A stretch of DNA of 64,000 bases, from contig NZ_AP024651.1 of assembly GCF_019977295.1 (NCBI RefSeq), positions 3,968,001 to 4,032,000 of the forward strand, in the 5' to 3' direction. The notes under the pieces are model-generated. The model was given only the letters and a program-made list of their open reading frames with translations. It was not told where the DNA came from and searched no databases. Positions 37,354 through 44,695 of this stretch are shown piece by piece. The first letter of the stretch is position 1, and every line of letters begins with the position of its first letter. Both the position numbers and the translations under genes were made by a program. The DNA comes from Arthrobacter sp. StoSoilB20 (lineage in GTDB: Bacteria; Actinomycetota; Actinomycetes; Actinomycetales; Micrococcaceae).

Positions 37354-38088
37354 TCAATCCCTCGGCCGCATCAGCGGCGGGTTTAGCACCGCACGGGCCG
37401 GGTGGCCCGGCGTCGGGCGCGCTTCGGGGGCGAGCCTGAACAGCGCAGCCGGCCGTCCGGCGTCGCCCGCTGTCATCCGCCCGGTGTCCTCGAGGAAACC
37501 GGGCGTCCCGGTCGCTTTCCGGTGGAAGTTCCGGGGGTCCAGGCGTGTCCCCCACACAGCCTCGTAAACGGCCCGGAGCTGCGCGATCGTAAATTCTTCC
37601 CCACAGAAGGCCGCGCCCAACGGCGAGTATTCGAGTTTCGACTTGGCGCGTTCCAAGGCGTCGTCGAGGATCCGCGGATGGTCGAACGCCAGTTGGTGCG
37701 TCCCGTCGAGGACCTCCCGCACCGGGTACCAGGCGGCCTGCTCAGCGTCGCTGCCGGCTGACAACACCGGGAAGTCCGGCGCGAGCAGCAGGTGGGCGAC
37801 GGTCAGGACGTCGCCGCGGGGGTCGCGACCCTTGGGGCCGTAACTTCCCAGTTGCTCCAGGTGCCCGGGAAGATGCTCGACGCCGGTCTCCTCCGCCAGT
37901 TCCCGGCCTGCCGCTTCGAGCAGGTCCTCGTCAGCGAGCACGAAGCCGCCGGGGAGGGCCAGCTTTCCTTTGAAGGGCTCGATGAGCCGGGTGATGAGCA
38001 GGACGTTCAGCTGGCTGTTACGGACAGTGAGGGCGACGACGTCCACCGTCACCGGGAAGCGCTCGGGGGCGGAATGGGATGCAGGCAT
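37354..38088 (-). CDS. NrtR-like Nudix/winged-helix regulator
   Basis: 244 aa. The N-terminal Nudix domain has an intact box (G48 to V70, with RELAEETG), and the C-terminal domain (FTIAQLRAVYEAVWGTRLDPRNFHRK, about 165-195) is the winged helix of NrtR, the ADP-ribose-responsive regulator of NAD metabolism. Divergent from an SPFH/NAD-kinase-like operon with two dyads in between, which fits control of an NAD(P)-related function. An intact Nudix box is unusual for purely regulatory members. Confidence 0.8.
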   Translation of the reverse strand: MPASHSAPERFPVTVDVVALTVRNSQLNVLLITRLIEPFKGKLALPGGFVLADEDLLEAAGRELAEETGVEHLPGHLEQLGSYGPKGRDPRGDVLTVAHLLLAPDFPVLSAGSDAEQAAWYPVREVLDGTHQLAFDHPRILDDALERAKSKLEYSPLGAAFCGEEFTIAQLRAVYEAVWGTRLDPRNFHRKATGTPGFLEDTGRMTAGDAGRPAALFRLAPEARPTPGHPARAVLNPPLMRPRD

Positions 38089-38105
38089 GTATCAAGTGTA
38101 GGAAG

Positions 38106-38126
38106 TTATCGTCATGTTGACAATAA
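38106..38126. promoter_or_regulatory. NrtR-type operator 1
   Basis: TTATCGTCA-TGT-TGACAATAA, a 9-3-9 inverted repeat with one mismatch, 18 bp upstream of the regulator start. Likely the autoregulatory site. Confidence 0.7.
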
Positions 38127-38150
38127 AGATTCCCCGACTCTATCGTGTAG

Positions 38151-38171
38151 TTATCGTCAAAACGACGACAA
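38151..38171. promoter_or_regulatory. NrtR-type operator 2
   Basis: TTATCGTCA-AAA-CGACGACAA, same 9-3-9 geometry and identical left arm as operator 1, with two mismatches, 25 bp upstream of the SPFH gene. Likely controls the divergent operon. Confidence 0.65.
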
Positions 38172-38195
38172 CAGAAATGTGAAAGCGAGAACATC

Positions 38196-39215
38196 ATGGC
38201 CACCATCAAGCGCTACCCCTGGATCAGCCACTTCCTTGGCAGCCCCACCGGATACGTCGTCCACCTTCAAAAGGGCGCCGTCAAACACCAGGGAGTGGGC
38301 CAAGCCTTCTTCTTCCGCCCCGCGAACTCCGTGTTGAGCGAGATTCCCGTGGACGACCAGGAGCTCCCTACCCTGTTCCACGCCATCACCCGCGACCACC
38401 AGGACGTCAGCGTGCAGGCCAACGTGACGTACCGCTTCATCGATCCCGTGGCTGTCTCCACCCGCCTGGACTTCGGCCTGCAGACCGCGGGCAAGGCACC
38501 GGCCACCGGACGCGAGCAGGTCTCCACGATCATCGGCCAGCTGTGCCAGAGTCACGCGATCGACCAGATCGCCACCACCACACTGGCCGAGGCACTCGAA
38601 CGCGGAGTCAGCCAACTCCGGCTTGTCCTCACCGAGGCACTGCGTGCAGACGCCCGGTTGCAGTCCACCGGCATCGAAATCCTCGGCGTGCAGGTGTTGG
38701 CCGTCCGGCCCGAAGCCGACGTCGAACGCGCCCTCCAGACGCCGGTGCGTGAACAGCTCCAAGCCGAAGCGGACCGGGCCGTGTACGAGAGGCGGGCAGT
38801 CGCCGTCGAGCGTGAACGAACCATTTCCGAGAACGAGATGGCGAGCCAGATCGAACTGGCCGTGAGGCGTGAAAACCTGGTAGCCCAAGAGGGTGCAAAC
38901 GCCCGCAGGGCAGCGGAAGAGAAGGCCGCCGCAGGCTTGATCGAGGCCCGGGGCTCCGCTGAACGGCAGGGCATTGGCGCAGCGGCCGAGGCAAACCAGA
39001 TTCGCCTCGTTGGTGAAGCCGCCGCTGCCCGCGAAGCCGCCACCATGGAGGTGTACCGCACTATGGATCAGGCCACGCTTTTGGCACTGGCTCTGAAGGA
39101 CGCGGCGGGCAGCCTGCCGAACATCGGGAACCTGACCATCACTCCGGACCTGCTCAGCGGAGCACTTGCCGGGCTGTTCAAGGAACCCACCGCCACTGTT
39201 GAAGCCACCAAGTAA
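38196..39215 (+). CDS. SPFH/band-7 domain protein
   Basis: 339 aa. SPFH domain over the first 180 residues (YVVHLQKGAVKHQGVGQAFFFRP, then VNVTYRF-type strands and LQSTGIEILGVQVLAVRPEADV), then a long coiled coil (about 190-290) rich in Ala, Glu and Arg. There is no N-terminal membrane anchor, unlike most flotillins. Its downstream partner gene is nine bases away. Probably a multimeric scaffold for the NAD-kinase-like protein, by association. Confidence 0.8.
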   Translation: MATIKRYPWISHFLGSPTGYVVHLQKGAVKHQGVGQAFFFRPANSVLSEIPVDDQELPTLFHAITRDHQDVSVQANVTYRFIDPVAVSTRLDFGLQTAGKAPATGREQVSTIIGQLCQSHAIDQIATTTLAEALERGVSQLRLVLTEALRADARLQSTGIEILGVQVLAVRPEADVERALQTPVREQLQAEADRAVYERRAVAVERERTISENEMASQIELAVRRENLVAQEGANARRAAEEKAAAGLIEARGSAERQGIGAAAEANQIRLVGEAAAAREAATMEVYRTMDQATLLALALKDAAGSLPNIGNLTITPDLLSGALAGLFKEPTATVEATK

Positions 39216-39224
39216 GGACCCATC

Positions 39225-40127
39225 ATGGCCACCCCGCGCATCGTCATTGTCCACCGGCGGACCGAACTCCAGGAACTCCTGGACCGACACGCCACCCGCG
39301 GCCAGGCCGAGTTCTTCCTCCGCACCCGCAGCCGCAGCATCCAGGACGTGCAGGACCGGCACGATCACCTCACCGCAGCCCTGGCAACCATCCGCGCCGC
39401 CGTGCCGTCCGATTGGCGTCAGGCCGAAGTGGAACGCGCAGACCTCAGCCGCTTCCTGCTCACCGCCGAGGACATCATCGCCGTAGTGGGGCAGGACGGG
39501 CTGGTGGCGAACGTCGCCAAATACCTGAACGGCCAGCCGGTGATCGGTATCGACCCGGAGCCCGGCGCCAACCCCGGCGTCCTGGTCCGCCACACTCCGG
39601 CAGCGGCGGCAGCGCTGCTGGCCACTGCCGACATCGGACGGCTGCGCTGCCAGGATCTCACCACAGTGACGGCAACGCTCGACGACGGCCAGCAGCTTTC
39701 GGCCCTCAACGAAGTTTTCGTCGGACACGCCTCACACCAATCGGCAAGGTACGCCGTGACGGCACCCAGTTTCACCCAGCCCGGCGGGCAAACCGAGCGG
39801 CAGTCGTCGTCGGGCCTGATCGTTTCCACAGGCACCGGCGCCACCGGCTGGTGCGCTTCGATTGCCTTGGAACGCGGCGGACGGGCACTGCCGGCACCCA
39901 CCGATCCTCGGCTCGCGTGGTTCGTTCGCGAAGCCTGGCCCTCACCCGTCACGGGCGCTTCACTGACGGAAGGTGTCCTAGAAGCCGGCGAAGCCCTGCG
40001 GATTACCGTGGCGTCGGATCAGCTGGTGGTCTTCGGCGATGGCATTGAGGATGACCGGCTGACGGCGTCGTGGGGGCAGGAAATCACGGTGCAGCTGGGG
40101 CAGAGGCCGCTGCGGCTGGTTGTTTGA
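39225..40127 (+). CDS. NAD-kinase-like protein
   Basis: 300 aa. The order of motifs matches NAD kinases: a glycine loop that should be GGDGT reads GQDGL (89-93); LNEVFVGH (161-168) matches the conserved NE substrate motif; and SSGLIVSTGTGATGW (195-209) matches the S-TPTGSTAY phosphate loop. The second Gly of the GGDG motif is Gln. It could be an active variant or a sensor. Paired with an SPFH protein and an NrtR-like regulator. Confidence 0.7.
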   Translation: MATPRIVIVHRRTELQELLDRHATRGQAEFFLRTRSRSIQDVQDRHDHLTAALATIRAAVPSDWRQAEVERADLSRFLLTAEDIIAVVGQDGLVANVAKYLNGQPVIGIDPEPGANPGVLVRHTPAAAAALLATADIGRLRCQDLTTVTATLDDGQQLSALNEVFVGHASHQSARYAVTAPSFTQPGGQTERQSSSGLIVSTGTGATGWCASIALERGGRALPAPTDPRLAWFVREAWPSPVTGASLTEGVLEAGEALRITVASDQLVVFGDGIEDDRLTASWGQEITVQLGQRPLRLVV

Positions 40128-40246
40128 ACGTGATTTCAAGGACTGAGTAGCATCGACGCAAAATCGATAATTTCGCGTTGCCGCGTTTTCCCGGGGTCCT
40201 CAGCTAATGTTTGGCTCAAGTGTTGAATTCAGACCATGGGGGTCAA

Positions 40247-41335
40247 ATGGAATTTGCAGAACGACTGTCAGCATTGGCAGCCAAAGTCCGTCAGCAGCGG
40301 GGCGTTATCGAGACGGAAGAGGCCACGAAGAACGCATTCGTCATGCCTTTCATCTCTTCGATCTTGGGTTACGACGTCTTCAACCCCTTGGAGGTTGTCC
40401 CCGAGTTCACCGCAGATGTCGGAGTAAAGAAGGGTGAGAAGGTCGACTATGCCATCGTCAAGGATGGCGAAATTCAGATTCTCATTGAGTGCAAGAAGTC
40501 CATTGAACCGGTGAAAATCGAGCACGCTTCCCAGCTGTTCCGCTATTTTGCCGTAACCAATGCAAGGATCGCCATCCTCACTAACGGCGAGATCTACCAG
40601 TTCTTCACTGATCTCGATGCTCCCAACCGGATGGATGCCAAGCCATTCCTCGTCTTGGACCTAAATGACATCGACGAGACGCTCCTGCCAGAGCTTCAGA
40701 AGCTCTCAAAGGACGTCTTTGACTTGGATTCCATCATCAGTGCGGCGGGTGAACTGAAATACATCGGAGAACTGAAGAGGACGCTGGCAGCACAGTTTCG
40801 CGAGCCCGAAGATGAATGGGTAAAGTTCCTGACGTCCCGTGTTTATACGGGTGCCTACACTCAGCGTGTTCGCGAGCAGTTCACGGCCCTGGTCGGCAAA
40901 GCCACAAAGCAGTTCCTGAATGACCAAGTCAACGAGCGGCTCAAGAAAGCGCTGGGAGCACAGGCTTACTCACCGACCGACGACATTGCAGCCGCAGCCG
41001 TCTCGAGTCAGCCAGTCGTTGCGGCAGATCTCGCAGACGCAGACGCCCTGGAAACCACCCTTGAAGAAATTGAGGGCTACCAGATTGTTCGCGCGATCGT
41101 TTGCAGTGAAGTGAAACCCACCCGCGTCGTACAGCGCGATGCAAAGTCATACTTTGCCGTGCTCTTGGACAATAACAACAGGAAGCCAATCGCACGCCTC
41201 CACTTCAACCGAGCGCAGAAGTACATCGGCCTTTTCGACGCCAACAAGGACGAGACCCGCATTCCCATCAGCTCACTCGATGAGATCTATGAGCATGCCG
41301 AAGTTCTCCGCGCAAGTGTGAAGAGCTACCTCTGA
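40247..41335 (+). CDS. Orphan type I restriction-like endonuclease subunit
   Basis: 362 aa. The N-terminal half has the PD-(D/E)xK nuclease layout of HsdR N-terminal proteins: D67 in KVDYAI and E81-C-K83 in ILIECKK. The motor domain, methyltransferase and specificity genes of a type I system are absent, so it stands alone. ATG 40247 has GGGGGTC upstream. Known as a family of stand-alone type I restriction endonuclease-like proteins; possible defence role. Followed by a clear hairpin terminator. Confidence 0.75.
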   Translation: MEFAERLSALAAKVRQQRGVIETEEATKNAFVMPFISSILGYDVFNPLEVVPEFTADVGVKKGEKVDYAIVKDGEIQILIECKKSIEPVKIEHASQLFRYFAVTNARIAILTNGEIYQFFTDLDAPNRMDAKPFLVLDLNDIDETLLPELQKLSKDVFDLDSIISAAGELKYIGELKRTLAAQFREPEDEWVKFLTSRVYTGAYTQRVREQFTALVGKATKQFLNDQVNERLKKALGAQAYSPTDDIAAAAVSSQPVVAADLADADALETTLEEIEGYQIVRAIVCSEVKPTRVVQRDAKSYFAVLLDNNNRKPIARLHFNRAQKYIGLFDANKDETRIPISSLDEIYEHAEVLRASVKSYL

Positions 41336-41339
41336 TTTG

Positions 41340-41358
41340 GGCCAGCAGCCAGCTGGCC
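41340..41358 (+). terminator. Hairpin terminator after the orphan nuclease
   Basis: GGCCAGC-AGCCA-GCTGGCC, a perfect 7-bp stem with a 5-nt loop, five bases after the nuclease stop. Confidence 0.6.
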
Positions 41359-41468
41359 ACTTCATTTCCTCAAGCGCGAGAAGCAATTAGTCCACTCGGT
41401 GTAGTCTTGGCGGTTGGCCCTCCTCCTGGAGGCTGGGCACTCCATTCAAGACTCAAACGAGGAGCCTC

Positions 41469-42413
41469 GTGAGCCAGCCCGAGCAAACTGTGCAGCATTC
41501 CGTGCCGTCCGGGAAACCACCCAGTACTCCCGGACGTGACGCTCTGCGGGGGTGGCTGATAGGGCTTTTCGCCGGCGTTCTTGGCCTGGCGCCTTGGTGG
41601 ATCACTGGAGCCACCCTACCGCTACAAAATTTGTGGGCTACCCAGGTTTTGCCAGCGCAGATGCCTCCCGCCCTGCTGCCCCTGAGCCAGTACGAGGCGA
41701 CCACTATCCTGGCTCTTCTCACAGTTGGTGGGGGTGTTGCCGGGCTGGCGGTTCGCATCTGGTCGCCCGTTCGCCGTCGACTCGTTACGTGGTGCGCCGC
41801 CTCCGGCGTCCTCGTGGTGCACTTCACCGCCACCATCCAGTCGTTCACGGTACTCAAAGAAGGGCTATTGCCTGGAAGCCTGTCCGGGCTTTACTTCGGA
41901 GGTCTTCTGGCCGGCGTTATCGGTTGCGTACTTGCAGCGCTGCTCGCGTTATTGCTGATCGCTTCACCTTCAACGGTCAAGGCGACCATTGGGTTCGGAC
42001 TCATGGCCATACCAGTAACCTCATGGGCCATGGTGTGGGTGGTGAACGTTGTGGGATTCCTGAACGTACCAACCGCTGTCCCAACCGTTGCCCGCTGGGT
42101 GCCGGCCGTTTTGGTCGGTTGCGCGCTGGCTTGGTGCGGGCTCCGGCACGCCCGTCACGTGGTGGCTTGGGTGCTCAACCTTGTCTTCCTGTGGTTGCTT
42201 CCTGCACTCTTCACCACGGTCCAATCCGTCCTTGGCACACGTGTACTGGCTGGAGATATCCCCGAGATGCTCGCGATGGGACGCGATGTTTTCGGCCTGG
42301 CCCTTGGTCCAGCCGGAGCGGCACTTCCGACGCTTTTGCTGGCCTTGGGCATTGGTCTTGTAGGTGTCGGGGTTCAGGCTGTCGCTGCTCGGCGCTCCCC
42401 GGCTGCCCGCTAG
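41469..42413 (+). CDS. Multi-span membrane protein of unknown function
   Basis: 314 aa from GTG 41469 with GAGGAG upstream. About eight hydrophobic segments fill most of the protein after a polar N-terminus of 25 residues. No transporter motif recognised. Overlaps the convergent acetyltransferase gene by 4 bp. Confidence 0.7.
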   Translation: MSQPEQTVQHSVPSGKPPSTPGRDALRGWLIGLFAGVLGLAPWWITGATLPLQNLWATQVLPAQMPPALLPLSQYEATTILALLTVGGGVAGLAVRIWSPVRRRLVTWCAASGVLVVHFTATIQSFTVLKEGLLPGSLSGLYFGGLLAGVIGCVLAALLALLLIASPSTVKATIGFGLMAIPVTSWAMVWVVNVVGFLNVPTAVPTVARWVPAVLVGCALAWCGLRHARHVVAWVLNLVFLWLLPALFTTVQSVLGTRVLAGDIPEMLAMGRDVFGLALGPAGAALPTLLLALGIGLVGVGVQAVAARRSPAAR

Positions 42414-42913
42414 TTCTGGCGGGCCGTACGGACCATCCGGATGTCCTTTACGCCGTCTTCAACCTTCTCCGCCCCGTCGGCAACAAAACCGTTCTTCCGG
42501 TAGAAGGCCTGGGCTCGTGGATTGGGGTCCGCCACCCACAGCACGGCAGAAGCGGCAGGGTTGATCACTGCGTTGAGAAGGGCAGCTCCCACACCCGAGC
42601 CGTGGGACGAGGCATAGGCGTAAAGGACAAACAACTCCTGCGGCTCTTCTGGAAGATCAGAAGAGGGACCTGACATGGCAACGCCGATCAATCTGTCGTC
42701 CTGCAAGGCAACAGCAACGTTGTTCTTTTCATAACGAGGATCAGTCAGCGCTGCGGTCCAGAATTTCTCGCGCCATTCCAGGAGCCCGGGATCGTCCAGC
42801 TCAGAATCGCTCATCAAGCCCCGGTACGTTTCGCGCCAGGTATCCACATGCACTTTTGCCATGACACTCGCATCCGCAGGATCAGCACGACGCACCTCAA
42901 AGTTGATTGCCAT
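42410..42913 (-). CDS. GNAT-family N-acetyltransferase
   Basis: 167 aa. Motif A region (GSGVGAALLNAVI, acetyl-CoA pyrophosphate loop Q/RxxGxG/A variant) and a C-terminal AQAFYRKNGFVADG typical of GNAT proteins. The start ends DTWRETYRGLMSD is the common N-terminal pattern of ribosomal-protein-like acetyltransferases. Acceptor substrate unknown. Confidence 0.85.
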   Translation of the reverse strand: MAINFEVRRADPADASVMAKVHVDTWRETYRGLMSDSELDDPGLLEWREKFWTAALTDPRYEKNNVAVALQDDRLIGVAMSGPSSDLPEEPQELFVLYAYASSHGSGVGAALLNAVINPAASAVLWVADPNPRAQAFYRKNGFVADGAEKVEDGVKDIRMVRTARQN

Positions 42914-42930
42914 GGCTCAACGGTACCTAC

Positions 42931-43323
42931 TCAGCGGATCGGTACCACCACAACCTGAACGTCGTCCTCGTAGAGGACACGTCCCGGGGCTGATGAACGA
43001 AGTTCCTGCCATTTCACGTCGTGACGATCCAAGAGGTCCAAATAGCCCGGGACCCTTGTCAGCAGATGAGCTGCGCTGGTTTTGAACCACGCTTGGGCGT
43101 AAGGGTTGATGGTGCGGTCATACACCGTGGGATCTATGAGGTTGGGATCAGGGTAAGCGGCGTCGTACCAAGCATTCGCGGTCTGCCACCACCGGTGATC
43201 CTCTTCGCTTAGCCTTCCGTCCTTCGCCAGTCCGTTGGCCAGGCCGAATATGCCGACGTAGATTCCGCGGGCATTTACTTGTGTCGACTGGTACCTGACA
43301 AATTCAAGGGCGGTTTCCAGCAT
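42931..43323 (-). CDS. Hypothetical protein coupled to a methyltransferase gene
   Basis: 130 aa. ATG 43323 overlaps the methyltransferase stop (ATGA), favoured over the longer frame. Helical, soluble; contains ARGIYVGIFGLANGL and WWQTANAWYDAAYPDP. No known family. Co-translated with the methyltransferase. Confidence 0.6.
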   Translation of the reverse strand: MLETALEFVRYQSTQVNARGIYVGIFGLANGLAKDGRLSEEDHRWWQTANAWYDAAYPDPNLIDPTVYDRTINPYAQAWFKTSAAHLLTRVPGYLDLLDRHDVKWQELRSSAPGRVLYEDDVQVVVVPIR

Positions 43324-44072
43324 CACTCCTTTGTTCGGGCAAGTGAGCGAAGCTTGAAAATGATGATTCCGAGGTACTTGTTCATCCATGCCAGCTTGTG
43401 GGGATGACGATGGCCTGCATCCTCAGATAATTGCGGCTCAACGGCGGACTCTATCCATAAACCCGCAGCGCTAAAGATATTGAGCAAATCAGAGATCGTG
43501 TAAGCCCGCTTTGTCAGTGCAATGTGTTCGTTCCATCCGCTGCGATAGGAGAACGTAGTACCGGAGAAGTACTCCTCACCTAACGACGTGGAGTTTTTTT
43601 CGGCTCGCTCCAACGCATATCGGATGGGCTGAGTTCTAGTCAACAGAATGTAGCCGTCATCCTTCAAAAGCGATTTGGCCTCTCGGAGTGTACGAACCGG
43701 GTCGGGCGTGTATCCGAACGACTGAAGAAACAGAATGCTGTCGAACTCGCGTCGCGCGAGTTCAGGAATCGCTTCCAAATCGGACAAGTCGCCCTTGATG
43801 AGTTCCAGGCCTGGGGGTCTATCAGCGACGAAGTTCCCGCTGATGTCGACACCAATCGAAGCAACGGCTCCGTCGCGAACCAATTCAACGAGCTTTCCCC
43901 CATTGCCGCAGCCAAGATCCAGCACTGAGCGCCCTGAAACGTCACCCAGAATTTCGCGCTGAGCAGGCCACTCCACCAGCCGGTCAAGCGAGTCCTCGCG
44001 GGCCCGGGCCTTTTCGTAGTCCGGCGCGAGATCAACCCACGGCTTTCCGGCCTCACGCAGCCTTTGTTGCAT
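43323..44072 (-). CDS. Class I SAM-dependent methyltransferase
   Basis: 249 aa from ATG 44072, with longer starts possible up to 44141. Motif I VLDLGCGNGGKL, acidic GVDISG loop and motif III-IV FDSILFLQSFGYTPD are clear. The C-terminal part (RSGWNEHIALTKRAYTISDLLNIFSAAGL) is the usual substrate lid. Target unknown; small-molecule type. Confidence 0.82.
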   Translation of the reverse strand: MQQRLREAGKPWVDLAPDYEKARAREDSLDRLVEWPAQREILGDVSGRSVLDLGCGNGGKLVELVRDGAVASIGVDISGNFVADRPPGLELIKGDLSDLEAIPELARREFDSILFLQSFGYTPDPVRTLREAKSLLKDDGYILLTRTQPIRYALERAEKNSTSLGEEYFSGTTFSYRSGWNEHIALTKRAYTISDLLNIFSAAGLWIESAVEPQLSEDAGHRHPHKLAWMNKYLGIIIFKLRSLARTKE

Positions 44073-44168
44073 ATCTTGGTCGTCTGGCCTCGTCACCCTA
44101 GGAACAATACCTTCCTGATTGCCCGTGTACCGTGGCATCAAGTATTGATTCCAGCCAGAACGGATTCC

Positions 44169-44567
44169 GTGGAGCCAAAAATTGTAGAGATTATCAACCG
44201 CGTCTTGCGGGATGTGAATTCCTCCGGGCTTACGGAGCCACGCGTTGAGGTCGTCGCTTGGGACGAAGACCCGCAGGCAATCTCGGCGATGATTTACAGC
44301 ACCAGGGATTCCACCGGACAGGGCGTGTCGGTGAGGGCCAACATCCCCGGAGCGGACCAGCTGGCATCAATGGCAGACCAGGTCCAGGAATGGGTGATCG
44401 AAGAAAACAGCCACACCACCAGCAATTGGCCGCAGTGCCCTTGGCACCCCAACAATCACCCCATGGCCGCTCAGCTGGTCGGCGACCAAGCCGTTTGGGC
44501 TTGCCCCGTTCTCCGCACCCCCGCAGCCATAATCGGCGAGCTCCCTGAAAAGGGAGCCGACGGATAG
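44169..44567 (+). CDS. Hypothetical protein with CPWHPNNHP motif
   Basis: 132 aa from GTG 44169. The tail carries WPQCPWHPNNHPM and a second Cys in VWACPVLRTP, so a metal site from Cys and His is possible. Similar proteins with this short CxxHPxxHP signature are common in actinobacteria and not characterised. Divergent from the methyltransferase. Confidence 0.55.
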   Translation: MEPKIVEIINRVLRDVNSSGLTEPRVEVVAWDEDPQAISAMIYSTRDSTGQGVSVRANIPGADQLASMADQVQEWVIEENSHTTSNWPQCPWHPNNHPMAAQLVGDQAVWACPVLRTPAAIIGELPEKGADG

Positions 44568-44695
44568 GCTCACGCGAGCCTCGCCTTACTCCCAATCCGC
44601 CCCGAATTTCAACCGTTGTCCCCTCGCAGAGCCCCGGGGTAGGGTGACCAAACCGTCCACCCACATCACCGTCTGGAACAACTCTGGGAGAAACC

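Noticed and set aside
37082..37555. Minus-strand 157-aa frame overlapping the Nudix/NrtR gene
   Set aside because: Its upstream half is a shadow of the NrtR-like gene. Only the last 75 residues look protein-like, and no start codon serves them, so it is described as a possible remnant.
38157..39728. Long minus-strand frame across the SPFH and NAD-kinase-like genes
   Set aside because: A high-GC shadow with no conserved domain; the plus-strand frames carry clear motifs.
40247..41335. Complete type I restriction system
   Set aside because: No helicase domain, methyltransferase or specificity subunit in the window.
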